NCBI RefSeq assembly: GCF_030818545.1 | Contig: NZ_JAUTAH010000001.1 | Span: 1,555,001-1,619,000 of the forward strand | DNA length: 64,000 nucleotides | Direction of reading: 5' to 3' | Source of the DNA: Brevundimonas sp. SORGH_AS_0993 | GTDB lineage: Bacteria > Pseudomonadota > Alphaproteobacteria > Caulobacterales > Caulobacteraceae | In this document: positions 35,176 through 45,233 of the stretch, piece after piece | How the letters are laid out: every line of letters starts with the position of its first letter | Numbering within the stretch: position 1 is the first letter of the stretch | Translations under genes and position numbers: made by a program | Notes under the pieces: model-generated | What the model was told of the DNA's origin: nothing | Database searches by the model: none | The model's input: the letters and a program-made list of their open reading frames with translations, nothing else

Positions 35176-37611
35176 CTATGCCCCGCCCTTGGGCAGGGCA
35201 TAGGCGATGACGTAATCGCCCTCCGGCGTCTCCATGAAGTGGTGGCCCGCCGCCACGATCACCAGATACTGGCGGCCGTTCTGCTCATAGATCATCGGAT
35301 TGGCCTGGCCGCCGGCGGGCAGGACGTCGGACCAGACGGTCTTGCCCGTCTCGATGTCGATGGCGCGGATCAGATCGTCGGTCGCTGCGGCGATGAAGAT
35401 CAAACCACCGGCCGTGACCACCGCGCCGCCGTTGTTCGGGGTGCCGATCTCCAGCGGCAGCATGGAGGGGATGGCGAACGGCCCGTTCTTGCGCGCCGTG
35501 CCGAACGGACGGTCCCACAGTGTCCGGCCGCTGACCACGTCGATGGCGCGGATGCCGCCATAGGGCGGTTCCTTGCACAGCAGGCCGGTGAAGGGCATCC
35601 GCCAGCCGGCGTTGACGTCGATCGCATAGGGCACGCCCATCTGCGGATCGCCGGCGCCCTCGGCCTTGGACAGATTGCCGCCCCGGTTGGCCAGCTCCTT
35701 CTCGCGGGCGATATAGCGGGGGTCGTCGCGCGGGAACCAGCCCAGCTTGTCGGCCTCGGCGCGGGGCACCAGCCGGTTGTAGTTGGGCATGTCGTTATAG
35801 TTGGCGACGATCACGCCGCGACGCGGATCAAGGGCGACGCTGCCCCAGTCCGAACCGCCATTGTAGCCGGGGTATTCGATGAAACGACGGCCGACGGTCG
35901 GTGGCGTGAACTGGCCCTGATAGGACGCCTTCTTGAACTGGATGCGGCAGATCATCTGGTCGATCGGCGACATTCCCCACATATCGGCTTCGCGCAGGTC
36001 GGGCTTGGCGAGAGTGTTGAACAGCGAATAGGGCTGGGTCGCCGCACGCTGGGCTGGTTCGACGCCGCCGCGTGGTGCGGGACGATCCTCGACGCCGTGG
36101 AGCGGCTGGCCCGTGCGACGGTCCAGCACGAAGATCTCGCCGCGCTTGGACGGCAGGATCACCGCCGGGGTGACGCCGCCCGCCGTCGGTAGATCGACCA
36201 GCGTCACCTGCGAGCCCAGGTCGTAGTCCCACACGTCGCGATGCACGGTCTGGTAATGCCAGCGCGGCTTGCCGGTCGTGACGTCCAGGGCGACCAGCGC
36301 GCTGGAATACTGGTTCTCCTGCGGCCGGCGCAGCGACGAATAGTAGTCGGCCGAAGAGTTGCCCATCGGCAGATAGACCAGGCCGAGCCCCTCGTCCGCC
36401 GTCGCCGTGGTCCACATGTTCGGGGTGCCGGGGGTGTAGGTCTGGCCCGCCGGCGGGGTCGTGGTGGTTTCGGGACGCATCATGTCCCACGCGAAGCGCA
36501 GTTGGCCCGTGACCGCGTCATAGCCCTGGATCACGCCCGAGGCGTTCCAGCGTTTCTGACCGTCCAGCACCTGATGGCCGGTCACGATGATCCCGCGCAC
36601 TATGACGGGCGGCGAGGTGATCGACACCATCCCGGGATAGGGGTCGCCCATCCCTTCCTTGATGCTGACGGCCCCATTGGTCCCGAAGGCGGGGCAAGGA
36701 ACGCCCGTCCGGGCGTCCACGGCGATGATGCGGCCGTCCAGCGTGCCTTCGATGATCCGCGTGGCGCAAGGCTGCGCCTGGTCGACGTTCGGCACGGCGT
36801 AATAGGTCACGCCCCGGCAGGCGGCCGTATAGGGGATCTGGTCGTCCGGCACCTTGGGTTCATAGGCCCATTTCTGCTGACCCGTGGCGGCGTCCAGGGC
36901 GAACATCTTGTTGCGCGCCGAGCAGAGATAGACGGTGTCGCCGATCTTCAGCGGCGTGGTCTCGGCGCCCCAGCGCTCGCCCGGCAAGTCGCCGGTGCGG
37001 AAGGTCCAGGCGCGCTGCAACTGACCGACATTGTCCTTGTTGATCTGGCTCAGCGGCGAATAGCGCTGGGCGGCGTCCGATCCGCCGTAGGCGGGCCAGT
37101 CCATCCCGGCCTTGATCAGGGCCGGATCGCCGAAGGGCCCGCGCTGGCCGGGCACGGGACTGTCGACGCCGGGCCTGTTGATCTGGCCGACCACCAGACC
37201 GAACGCCACCGTCAGCACCGCCAGGCCCAGGGCGGCGATCCCCGCCTTGCGACCGCCGCCCCGACCGGGACGCAGCACGGGCAGGGTCGCCAGAACCAGG
37301 AACATCAGCACCAGCGGCCCGACCAGGCGCGGGATCATCGCCCAGCCGTTCAGCCCCTTCTCCCACAGCGCCCAGACCAGGGTGAGCAGGAAGGTCGCGC
37401 CATAGATCCAGGCCCCGCGGATGTCGCGATAGACAAGGAAAAAGCCTGACGCGATCAGCGCCAGGCCCGCCAGAAGGTAATACCAGGAGCCGCCCAGCGC
37501 GGCGAGTTGAACCCCGCCCACGGTCAGAACCAGGCCGATCACGACCAAAAGCAGGCCGAGAAGCAGCGTCGCCCACCCTGCCAGTCCCACGGGTGTTGTC
37601 CATCGCGGCAT
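35176..37611 (-). CDS. gcd: Membrane-bound PQQ-dependent glucose dehydrogenase
   Basis: Oxidises aldoses in the periplasm and passes electrons to ubiquinone. 811 aa with five N-terminal membrane helices (about residues 8-150), then an eight-bladed PQQ propeller: WPAYGGSDAAQRYSPLSQIN, WGAETTPLKIGDTVYLCSARN, HRDVWDYDLGSQ, GVIVANYNDMPNY and the C-terminal NGGAVVTAGGLIFIAAATDD. Start at MPRWTTPVG has GGAGAGG nine bases upstream. No pqq biosynthesis genes in the window. Confidence 0.96.
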   Translation of the reverse strand: MPRWTTPVGLAGWATLLLGLLLVVIGLVLTVGGVQLAALGGSWYYLLAGLALIASGFFLVYRDIRGAWIYGATFLLTLVWALWEKGLNGWAMIPRLVGPLVLMFLVLATLPVLRPGRGGGRKAGIAALGLAVLTVAFGLVVGQINRPGVDSPVPGQRGPFGDPALIKAGMDWPAYGGSDAAQRYSPLSQINKDNVGQLQRAWTFRTGDLPGERWGAETTPLKIGDTVYLCSARNKMFALDAATGQQKWAYEPKVPDDQIPYTAACRGVTYYAVPNVDQAQPCATRIIEGTLDGRIIAVDARTGVPCPAFGTNGAVSIKEGMGDPYPGMVSITSPPVIVRGIIVTGHQVLDGQKRWNASGVIQGYDAVTGQLRFAWDMMRPETTTTPPAGQTYTPGTPNMWTTATADEGLGLVYLPMGNSSADYYSSLRRPQENQYSSALVALDVTTGKPRWHYQTVHRDVWDYDLGSQVTLVDLPTAGGVTPAVILPSKRGEIFVLDRRTGQPLHGVEDRPAPRGGVEPAQRAATQPYSLFNTLAKPDLREADMWGMSPIDQMICRIQFKKASYQGQFTPPTVGRRFIEYPGYNGGSDWGSVALDPRRGVIVANYNDMPNYNRLVPRAEADKLGWFPRDDPRYIAREKELANRGGNLSKAEGAGDPQMGVPYAIDVNAGWRMPFTGLLCKEPPYGGIRAIDVVSGRTLWDRPFGTARKNGPFAIPSMLPLEIGTPNNGGAVVTAGGLIFIAAATDDLIRAIDIETGKTVWSDVLPAGGQANPMIYEQNGRQYLVIVAAGHHFMETPEGDYVIAYALPKGGA

Positions 37612-37828
37612 GATCGCGCCTCTCCTGCTGATTGCAGGATCGGCAACGCTCCGCAGGGCGGCCGGTTCCTGATGTCGCAGGGCGGAACCAAACAGCGTTG
37701 CACTGCAACCGCCATGAACCAGCATCATTTGACGACGAAACGTCGGATATTGGACGATTTATTCTTTCTTTCGTGCTGATAATGGCTCGCGGCAATAATA
37801 TTTGCCTATCAGGCTTCCTTTGCGGCAT
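37612..37828. other. Divergent promoter region between gcd and gltD
   Basis: 217 bp with a conspicuous AT-rich stretch around 37735-37815 (for example GATAAT at 37778-37783) in an otherwise very GC-rich window. It should hold the promoters of gcd and gltD. A TGGCTCG...TTGC sequence looked like sigma-54 at first sight but the spacing is wrong. No clear operator was found. Confidence 0.5.
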
Positions 37829-39265
37829 ATGCGAGACATGCATAAGACCCTGAAGCAAGGCGGGACATTCGTTGTCGAACCCCGCCGCCTGTCCAAGGCC
37901 TCGGCCGAGCTGCGCGCGCGCGGTTTCGGAGAGATCACGATTCCGCCTTCGACCGAGACGGCCGAGAAACAGGCGTCGCGCTGCACCGACTGCGGCGTGC
38001 CGTTCTGCCAGAACGCCTGCCCGCTTCAGAACAACATTCCCGACTGGCTGCGCCTGTCGGCCGAGAACGAGGCGCGCGAGGCCTGGCGCGTGTCGTCCCT
38101 GACCTCGACCATGCCCGAAATCTGCGGCCGCATCTGCCCGCAGGATCGGCTGTGCGAGGGCGGCTGCACCCTGAACCAGTCCGGCTGGGACGCCGTCACC
38201 ATCGGTTCGGTCGAGGCCTGGCTGGGCGATCAGGCGTGGGAAAAGGGCTGGGTCGAACCGATCCGTCCGCGCGCCGAACGCGGCGAGACCGTGGGGATCG
38301 TCGGCGCCGGCCCGGCCGGCCTGGCCGCCGCCGACCGTCTGCGTTCCGAGGGCTATCAGGTCACGATCTATGACCGGCACGACCGGGCGGGCGGCCTGCT
38401 GATCTACGGTATCCCGGGCTTCAAGCTGGAAAAGCACGTCGTGCAGCGCCGGGTGGATCGTTTAGCCGAGGGCGGCGTCCGGTTCGTGCTGGGCTGCGAA
38501 GTGGGCAAGGACGTGACCCTGACCGAGTTGCGCGACCGTCACGACGCCGTGCTTCTGGCCATGGGCGTCTATCAGCCGCGCACCCTGTCGGCGCCGGGAC
38601 GCGGGCCGGATTCGACCGTGGCCGCCCTGTCCTATCTGACCCATCAGAACCGTCGCGACCTGGGCGACGCCGAACAGGACGGCTGGCACGAGGCGCGCGG
38701 CAAGCGGGTGGTCGTGATCGGCGGCGGCGACACCGCCATGGACTGCGTCCGCACCGCCATCCGCCAAGGCGCGGCGTCCGTGACCTGCCTGTATCGCCGC
38801 GACCGCGAGAACATGCCCGGCTCGGCCCGCGAGGTCGTCAACGCCGAGGAGGAAGGCGTCGTCTTCGAATGGCTGGCCGCGCCCAAGGCCCTGCTGTCGC
38901 AAGGGGACGTGGTCACGGGGGTGCGCGCCGCGCGGATGCAGTTGACCGAGGCCGCACCCGGTGAACGTCGCGACATCGTGCCCGTGCCCGGCGCCGACTT
39001 CGACGTGCCGGCCGACATCGTCATCGAGGCCCTGGGCTTCTCGCCCGAGCCGTTCGCCGCCCACGAACCCGATCTGCGCCTGCGCGACGACGGCACGATC
39101 AAGGTCGGCGCCGTCAGCTTCGCCACCAGCCTGCCCGGCGTCTTCGCCGCCGGCGACGCCGTGCGCGGCGCCTCCCTGGTCGTCTGGGCCGTCCGCGAAG
39201 GCCAGGACGCCGCCGCCGAGATCGACCGTTACTTCAAGACCCGCACCGAGGAGGTCGCGGCATGA
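37829..39265 (+). CDS. gltD: Glutamate synthase small subunit
   Basis: NADPH-oxidising subunit of GOGAT, about 478 aa. Fe-S region: RCTDCGVPFCQNACPLQN and CGRICPQDRLCEGGC. FAD site GIVGAGPAGLAAADRL; NADPH site VVIGGGDTAMDCVRTA; C-terminal FAD motif VFAAGDAVRGASLVVWAV. Start is either 37829 (MRDMHKTL) or 37838 (MHKTLKQG); no ribosome site decides it. Stop overlaps gltB by ATGA, so the subunits are made together. Confidence 0.96.
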   Translation: MRDMHKTLKQGGTFVVEPRRLSKASAELRARGFGEITIPPSTETAEKQASRCTDCGVPFCQNACPLQNNIPDWLRLSAENEAREAWRVSSLTSTMPEICGRICPQDRLCEGGCTLNQSGWDAVTIGSVEAWLGDQAWEKGWVEPIRPRAERGETVGIVGAGPAGLAAADRLRSEGYQVTIYDRHDRAGGLLIYGIPGFKLEKHVVQRRVDRLAEGGVRFVLGCEVGKDVTLTELRDRHDAVLLAMGVYQPRTLSAPGRGPDSTVAALSYLTHQNRRDLGDAEQDGWHEARGKRVVVIGGGDTAMDCVRTAIRQGAASVTCLYRRDRENMPGSAREVVNAEEEGVVFEWLAAPKALLSQGDVVTGVRAARMQLTEAAPGERRDIVPVPGADFDVPADIVIEALGFSPEPFAAHEPDLRLRDDGTIKVGAVSFATSLPGVFAAGDAVRGASLVVWAVREGQDAAAEIDRYFKTRTEEVAA

Positions 39266-42200
39266 CCTGGTTAGACACCTACAACGAGACCCGCGACCGG
39301 TTGGAAGCCGGAAACGCCTATGATCGCAACTCCGAGCGCGATGCCTGCGGCGTGGGCCTGGTCTGCTCCATCGACGGCACGCCGCGCCGCGACGTAGTCG
39401 AATACGCCATTCGCGGCCTGAAGGCCGTGGCCCACCGGGGCGCGGTCGATCCCGACGGCCTGTCGGGCGACGGCGCGGGCATCATGGCCGAACTGCCGCA
39501 AGGCTTCTTCGCCGAACAAGTGGCCTCCATCGGCCAGTCCCTGCGTCCCGGCCCGATCTGCGTCGGCCAGATCTTCCTGCCGCGCACCGACCTGGGCGCC
39601 CAGGACCGCGCCCGCGCCATCGTCGAGACCGAGGCCCTGCGTGGCGGTTTCTGGATCTATGGCTGGCGCCAGACGCCCATCGACCTGTCGGTCGTCGGGA
39701 CCAAGGCCGGTGCGACCCGGCCCGAGATCGAACAGATCATGCTGGCCCCGCCGCTGGACGACGCGGGCCAGCCGCTGGACGGCGAGGCGCTGGAGCGGGA
39801 ACTGTATTTGTGCCGCCGTCGCATCGAAAAGACGGTCAAGACCGAGAACCTGGCCGGGGTCTATATCTGCACCCTGTCCGCGCGCTCCATCGCCTACAAG
39901 GGCATGGTCCGGGCCGAACTGCTGGGCGACCTTTATCCCGATCTGGAGGATCCGCGCTTCGTTTCGGCCTACGCCGTCTTCCACCAGCGCTATTCGACCA
40001 ACACCTTCCCGGAATGGCGACTGGCCCAGCCGTTCCGCATGCTGGCCCACAATGGCGAGATCAATACGCTGAAGGGCAATCTAAACTGGATGAAGTCGCA
40101 CGAGATCCGCATGGCGGCCGGCGCCTTCGGCGACCGCGACCGCGAGGTCAAGCCGGTGGTCCAGCCGGGCGGGTCGGACTCGGCGGCGCTGGACAACGTC
40201 ATGGAAGTGCTGGTCCACGCCGGTCGGCCCGCACCGATGGCCAAGGCCCTGCTGATCCCCGAGGCTTGGGCCAAGGACGACGTGGTCATGCCCGAGGCGC
40301 ACCGCGCCTTCTACGCCTATTGCAATGCGGTGATGGAGCCGTGGGACGGCCCGGCCGCCATCTGCGCGGCCGACGGCCGCTGGGTCGTGGCGGGCAAGGA
40401 CCGCAACGGCCTGCGTCCCCTGCGCGCCGTCGAGACCGTGGACGGTCTGCTGATGGCGGGCTCGGAGGCCGGCCTGGTGCCGATCCCCGAAAGCCGGGTG
40501 AAGCGACGCCTGCACATCGGCCCCGGCAAGCTGATCGCCGTCGATCTGAAGCACGGCCGCGTCTATGATGAGCATGAGGCCATCGACGCCCTGGCCACCG
40601 CCCACCCCTATCAAGACTGGCTGGGCAATATGGTCGATCTCGAGCCGATCATCGGCCCCGGGCCCGAGCCGCGTTCGGTCTCGGGCGAGGCCCTGACCCG
40701 CCGTCAGATCGCCGCCGGCTACAGCCGCGAGGACCTGGATCTCTTGCTGGACGCTTTGGTGCGCGACGGCAAGGAGGCCGTGGGTTCAATGGGCGACGAC
40801 GCCCCGCCCGCCGTCCTGTCGGCCCTGCCGCGCCCGCTCAGCCACTATTTCCGCCAGAACTTCAGCCAGGTGACGAACCCGCCCATCGACCCCTTGCGCG
40901 AAGCGGGGGCCATGAGCCTGAAGACCCGGTTCAAGAACCTGGGCAACATCCTGGCCGAGGAAGAGGCCCAGACCGACGTTTTCGTGCTGGACAGCCCGGT
41001 CCTGACCAACGGCATGTACGAGCGGATGGTCGAGACGGTCGGCGCCGGTTCGACCGTGGTGATCGACTGCAGCTATGACGTGCCGTCAGACGAGGCCCGC
41101 CCCGGCGCCGGCCTGCGCGCCGCCCTGGACCGGATCATGGACGAGGCCGAGGCCGCCGCCCGCGACGGCGCCGCCCTGATCGTCCTGACCGACCAGCACG
41201 GGTCGGCCGATCGTCTGGCCGCGCCGATGATCCTGGCCACGGCCGGGGTTCACGGCCGCCTGACCCGGGCGGGCCTGCGGACCTACTGTTCCATCGTGGT
41301 CCGCACGGCCGAGACGCTGGACCCGCACGGCTTCGCCGTCCTGGTCGGGGTAGGCGCCACCACGGTCAACGCCTGGCTGGCCCAGGACCTGTTCCAGGAG
41401 CGTCTGGACCGGGGCCTGTATCCCGGCCTGACGCTGCGCGACGCCTGTCTGAACTACAAGGCCGGCATCGAGGCGGGCCTGCTGAAGACCCTGGCGAAAA
41501 AGGGCATCAGCATCATCTCCGCCTATCGCGGCGGCTGCGAGTTCGAGGTTCTGGGCCTGTCGCGGGCGCTGACGGCCGAATTCTTCCCCGGCGCCCCGTC
41601 GCGCATCTCGGGCATCGGTCTGGCCGGTCTGGAGCAGGCGGCGCTGAAGCGGCACCGCCTGGCCTGGGGCGAGGCCCTGCCCTCGCCGGCCATCGGCGGC
41701 TTCTTCAAGATCCGCGCGGGCGGCGAGGCCCACGCCCATGACGCCAAGACCATCCACCTGTTGCAGGACGCCTGCAATCGCGGCGACTATCGCCGGTTCA
41801 AGCAGTATTCGGACGCGGTGCGCGCCCAGGCCGACCTGTCCCTGCGCGACCTCCTGGACTTCCGCGAGGCGGCGCCCATCCCCCTCGACCAGGTCGAAAG
41901 CGTCTCGGACATCCGCCGCCGCTTCCTGACCCAGGCCATGTCGCTGGGCGCCCTGGGGCCCGAGGCGCACGAGACGCTGAACATCGCCATGAACCGCATC
42001 GGCGCCCGTTCGGTGTCCGGCGAGGGCGGCGAGGACCCCGAACGCTATCATCCCCGCCCCAACGGCGACGACGCCAACTCGGCGGTGAAGCAGGTGGCCT
42101 CGGGTCGATTCGGCGTCACGGCCGAATATCTGAACCAGTGCCGCGAGATCGAGATCAAGGTGGCGCAAGGGGCCAAGCCCGGCGAGGGCGGCCAGCTGCC

Positions 42201-43782
42201 CGGCTTCAAGGTCACGGAGTTCATCGCCCGGATGCGCCATGCGGTGCCGGGCACGACCCTGATTTCGCCGCCGCCGCACCACGACATCTATTCCATCGAG
42301 GACCTGGCCCAGCTCATCTACGACCTGAAGGCCGTCAATCCCGATGCGCGGGTGACGGTGAAGCTGGTGTCCGCCTCGGGCATCGGCGCCATCGCGTCCG
42401 GGGTGGCCAAGGCGAACGCCGACGCCATCCTGATCGCCGGCCACAACGGCGGCACCGGCGCCTCGCCCCAGACCTCGATCAAGCACGCCGGCCTGCCGTG
42501 GGAGATCGGCCTGGCCGAGGCCCATCAGGTGCTGACACTGAACAATCTGCGCGGCTCGGTCACGCTGAGGACCGACGGCGGGGTCCGCACCGGCCGCGAC
42601 GTGGTCATCGCCGCCCTCTTGGGCGCAGAGGAGTATGGCGTGGGCACCGCCGCCCTGATCGCCATGGGCTGCCTGATGGTGCGCCAGTGCCATTCCAACA
42701 CCTGTCCCGTCGGCGTCTGCTCGCAGGACGAGCGCCTGCGCGAAAAGTTCACCGGCACACCCGACAAGGTGGTCAACCTGTTCACCTTCATCGCCGAGGA
42801 GACGCGCGAGATCCTGGCCTCCCTCGGCGCGCGCACGATGGACGAGATCATCGGCCGCACCGACCTGCTGCGTCAGGTGCGTCGCGGCGGTTCGCACCTG
42901 GACGACCTCGATCTGAACCCCCTCCTGGTGCAGGTGGACGAGGGCGCGGCCGGGCGCTGGGCCGACAAGGCGGCGCGCAAGCCCATCGCCGACAGCCTGG
43001 ACGCCCATGTGCTGAAGGACGCGGTCCGCTTCCTGGATCGCGGCCAGACGCTGGAGCTGTCCTATCCGCTGAACAACACCCAGCGCACGGTGGGCGCGGC
43101 CCTGTCCTCGGCCATCGTGCGGCGCTTCGGCGCCCAGGGTCCGGCGGGCCGTCTGAAGCTGCGGCTGGAAGGCATCGCAGGCCAGAGCTTCGGCGCCTTC
43201 GCGGCCAGGGGTCTGGAGCTGCACCTGACGGGCGAGGCCAACGACTATGTCGGCAAGGGTCTGTCGGGGGCCGAAATCTCGGTTCGCACGCCCGAATGGC
43301 GCGAGGATCAGCTGATCTGCGGCAACACCACCCTGTATGGGGCGACCTCGGGCCGGCTGTTCGTCGCGGGGGCGGCGGGCGAACGGTTCGCGGTTCGGAA
43401 CTCGGGCGCGGAGGCCGTGGTCGAGGGGCTGGGCGCGCACGGCTGCGAATATATGACCGGCGGGCGCGTGGTCGTCCTGGGCGCGGTCGGCTGGAACCTG
43501 GCGGCGGGCATGAGCGGCGGCGAGGTGTTCGTGCTGGACCGCGACGGCGCCGCCCGCGCCCTGAACGGCGACCTGGCCGGGATCGCGGACCTGGACGAGG
43601 CGGCGGCCGAACGGCTGAAGGCCCTGATCGAGGCGCATCTGGCCGCGACCGGCTCACCCCTGGCGCGCCGTCTGCTGGGCGACTGGACCGCCAGCCTGGC
43701 GCGGTTCGCCCGGATCGCGCCCCTGACCGAGATCGCCGCCGCCAACGCCGTCCAGGCCGAGCGCCTGAAGACCCCCGCCTGA
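39262..43782 (+). CDS. gltB: Glutamate synthase large subunit
   Basis: 1506 aa. The nucleophile Cys of the glutaminase domain lies at residue 29 (RDACGVGLVCSIDG), after a 28-residue propeptide. Later come the central domain, the FMN/synthase domain (HNGGTGASPQTSIKHAGLPWEIGL), the 3Fe-4S cluster motif GCLMVRQCHSNTCPVGVC and the C-terminal beta-helix (GQSFGAFAARGLELHLTGEANDYVGKGLSG). Converts glutamine plus 2-oxoglutarate to two glutamates. Operon with gltD and, 25 bp on, amtB. Confidence 0.98.
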   Translation: MTWLDTYNETRDRLEAGNAYDRNSERDACGVGLVCSIDGTPRRDVVEYAIRGLKAVAHRGAVDPDGLSGDGAGIMAELPQGFFAEQVASIGQSLRPGPICVGQIFLPRTDLGAQDRARAIVETEALRGGFWIYGWRQTPIDLSVVGTKAGATRPEIEQIMLAPPLDDAGQPLDGEALERELYLCRRRIEKTVKTENLAGVYICTLSARSIAYKGMVRAELLGDLYPDLEDPRFVSAYAVFHQRYSTNTFPEWRLAQPFRMLAHNGEINTLKGNLNWMKSHEIRMAAGAFGDRDREVKPVVQPGGSDSAALDNVMEVLVHAGRPAPMAKALLIPEAWAKDDVVMPEAHRAFYAYCNAVMEPWDGPAAICAADGRWVVAGKDRNGLRPLRAVETVDGLLMAGSEAGLVPIPESRVKRRLHIGPGKLIAVDLKHGRVYDEHEAIDALATAHPYQDWLGNMVDLEPIIGPGPEPRSVSGEALTRRQIAAGYSREDLDLLLDALVRDGKEAVGSMGDDAPPAVLSALPRPLSHYFRQNFSQVTNPPIDPLREAGAMSLKTRFKNLGNILAEEEAQTDVFVLDSPVLTNGMYERMVETVGAGSTVVIDCSYDVPSDEARPGAGLRAALDRIMDEAEAAARDGAALIVLTDQHGSADRLAAPMILATAGVHGRLTRAGLRTYCSIVVRTAETLDPHGFAVLVGVGATTVNAWLAQDLFQERLDRGLYPGLTLRDACLNYKAGIEAGLLKTLAKKGISIISAYRGGCEFEVLGLSRALTAEFFPGAPSRISGIGLAGLEQAALKRHRLAWGEALPSPAIGGFFKIRAGGEAHAHDAKTIHLLQDACNRGDYRRFKQYSDAVRAQADLSLRDLLDFREAAPIPLDQVESVSDIRRRFLTQAMSLGALGPEAHETLNIAMNRIGARSVSGEGGEDPERYHPRPNGDDANSAVKQVASGRFGVTAEYLNQCREIEIKVAQGAKPGEGGQLPGFKVTEFIARMRHAVPGTTLISPPPHHDIYSIEDLAQLIYDLKAVNPDARVTVKLVSASGIGAIASGVAKANADAILIAGHNGGTGASPQTSIKHAGLPWEIGLAEAHQVLTLNNLRGSVTLRTDGGVRTGRDVVIAALLGAEEYGVGTAALIAMGCLMVRQCHSNTCPVGVCSQDERLREKFTGTPDKVVNLFTFIAEETREILASLGARTMDEIIGRTDLLRQVRRGGSHLDDLDLNPLLVQVDEGAAGRWADKAARKPIADSLDAHVLKDAVRFLDRGQTLELSYPLNNTQRTVGAALSSAIVRRFGAQGPAGRLKLRLEGIAGQSFGAFAARGLELHLTGEANDYVGKGLSGAEISVRTPEWREDQLICGNTTLYGATSGRLFVAGAAGERFAVRNSGAEAVVEGLGAHGCEYMTGGRVVVLGAVGWNLAAGMSGGEVFVLDRDGAARALNGDLAGIADLDEAAAERLKALIEAHLAATGSPLARRLLGDWTASLARFARIAPLTEIAAANAVQAERLKTPA

Positions 43783-43807
43783 CGACCCGCCTGATCGAGA
43801 GCCGCCG

Positions 43808-45118
43808 ATGAACCGCCCCGCCGCCTTCGCCGCCGTCCTCGCAGCGGGGGCGGCGCTGGCCTCTCCGGTCGTCGCGGCCCCCGCCCTGCTGGCGCACCAG
43901 GCGCCGCTGGCGCTGGACCCGGCGGCGACCGCGTGGGTGCTGACGTCCACGGCCCTGGTCCTGATGATGACCCTGCCCGGCCTGGCCCTGTTCTACGGCG
44001 GCATGGTCAGAAAGAAGAACATCATCAGCGTCCTGGCCCAGTCGACCGGGGCCTTCGCCTTGGTGACGGTCCTGTGGTTCGTCGCCGGCTACAGCCTGTC
44101 GTTCGGGCGGGGGCCGGCGCCGGTCGACGGCCTGATCGGCGGGCTGCAGGCGGCCTTTCTGAACGGCGTCACGGCCCAGACGGCGCACAAGCTATTGCCC
44201 GGCCTGCCCGAACTGCTGTTCATCGCCTTCCAGATGACCTTCGCCATCATCACCCCGGCCCTGATCGCCGGCGCCTTCGCCGAGCGGATGAAGTTTTCGG
44301 CCAGCCTGCTGTTCTTCGCCCTGTGGCACCTGGTCGTCTATGCGCCGATCTGCCACCAGGTCTGGGGCGGCGGCTATCTGGGAAGCCTGGGCGTGCTGGA
44401 TTTCGCCGGAGGGGCGGTGGTCCACGTTAATGCGGGGGTGGCCGGCCTGGTCTGCGCCCTGGTCCTGGGGCCGCGCCATGGCTTCGGGCGCGACAACATG
44501 GCCCCCGCCAACCTGGTCTATAGCGCTATCGGCACGGGCCTGTTGCTGGTCGGCTGGCTAGGCTTCAACGCCGGGTCGGCGGGGGCGGCGGACGCCCTGG
44601 CCGCCACGGCCGCCTTCAACACCATCCTGGCCGCAGGGGCCGCGGCGCTGGGCTGGATGACCCTCGAATGGTTCGACCGCAAGCGCCCGACGCTGCTGGG
44701 CCTGCTGTCGGGCGTGGTCGGGGGCCTGGTCGCCATCACCCCGGGCGCCGGCTTCGTCGACCCCAAGGGCGCCTTCTTCATCGGCCTGATCGCCGGCCCG
44801 GCCTGCTATGCGGGCGCGGTCTGGCTGAAGCACGCGCTGAAATACGACGACACCCTGGACGCCTTCGGTGTTCACGGGATCGGCGGCATCGCCGGCGCCC
44901 TGTTGACCGGCCTGTTCGCCACCACCAGCGTCAACGCCCTGGCCGAGGGCGCCGCCGTCTGGAAACAGGCGGTCGGCCTTCTGGGCGCCGTCGCCTGGAG
45001 CGCGGTCGGCACCTTCGTCGTCCTTATGATCTGCAAGTTCACCACCGGCCTGCGCGTCGCCAAGGACGAGGAGGTCGAGGGCCTGGACTACACCCAGCAC
45101 GGCGAAGCCATCCACTGA
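43808..45118 (+). CDS. amtB: Ammonium transporter
   Basis: 436 aa Amt/Rh channel with a signal peptide and eleven membrane helices. The twin histidines of the pore are visible in GGAVVHVNAG and FGVHGIGGIAGALLTG; TTAWVLTSTALVLMM is the usual start of the mature protein. The cytoplasmic C-tail ends GLDYTQHGEAIH, typical. Located next to gltDB rather than with a glnK, which is not in the window. Confidence 0.96.
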   Translation: MNRPAAFAAVLAAGAALASPVVAAPALLAHQAPLALDPAATAWVLTSTALVLMMTLPGLALFYGGMVRKKNIISVLAQSTGAFALVTVLWFVAGYSLSFGRGPAPVDGLIGGLQAAFLNGVTAQTAHKLLPGLPELLFIAFQMTFAIITPALIAGAFAERMKFSASLLFFALWHLVVYAPICHQVWGGGYLGSLGVLDFAGGAVVHVNAGVAGLVCALVLGPRHGFGRDNMAPANLVYSAIGTGLLLVGWLGFNAGSAGAADALAATAAFNTILAAGAAALGWMTLEWFDRKRPTLLGLLSGVVGGLVAITPGAGFVDPKGAFFIGLIAGPACYAGAVWLKHALKYDDTLDAFGVHGIGGIAGALLTGLFATTSVNALAEGAAVWKQAVGLLGAVAWSAVGTFVVLMICKFTTGLRVAKDEEVEGLDYTQHGEAIH

Positions 45119-45125
45119 GCCCACA

Positions 45126-45146
45126 GGCCGGACAGTTGATCCGGCC
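45126..45146 (+). terminator. Hairpin after amtB
   Basis: GGCCGGA (45126-45132) pairs perfectly with TCCGGCC (45140-45146) around a 7-nt loop just after the amtB stop. No U-tract follows, so termination is uncertain. Confidence 0.45.
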
Positions 45147-45197
45147 CCGCCCAGCCCCCATCTTCATCCGTGACGGACGGTCCTGCCGATCGCGGGG

Positions 45198-45233
45198 GAC
45201 CGGCCGCCGGTCGCTTTCCTGCAAGGACCCAAG
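45198..45233 (+). promoter_or_regulatory. Possible RNA thermometer in the hsp20 leader
   Basis: Just upstream of hsp20, a GACCGG-CCG-CCGGTC hairpin (45198-45212) is followed by CCTGCAAGGACC, in which the AGGA ribosome site can pair with the adjacent TCCT and GGT. Short hairpins hiding the Shine-Dalgarno, as in ROSE elements, often control alphaproteobacterial hsp20 genes. The pairing is weak and I judge this only possible. Confidence 0.3.

Noticed and set aside
37784..37810. TGGCTCG ... TTGC as a sigma-54 promoter for gltD
   Set aside because: The spacing between the GG and GC elements is far too long.
41086..43638. 850-residue minus-strand frame antisense to gltB
   Set aside because: Lies wholly inside a certain gene; composition is low-complexity and has no start context.
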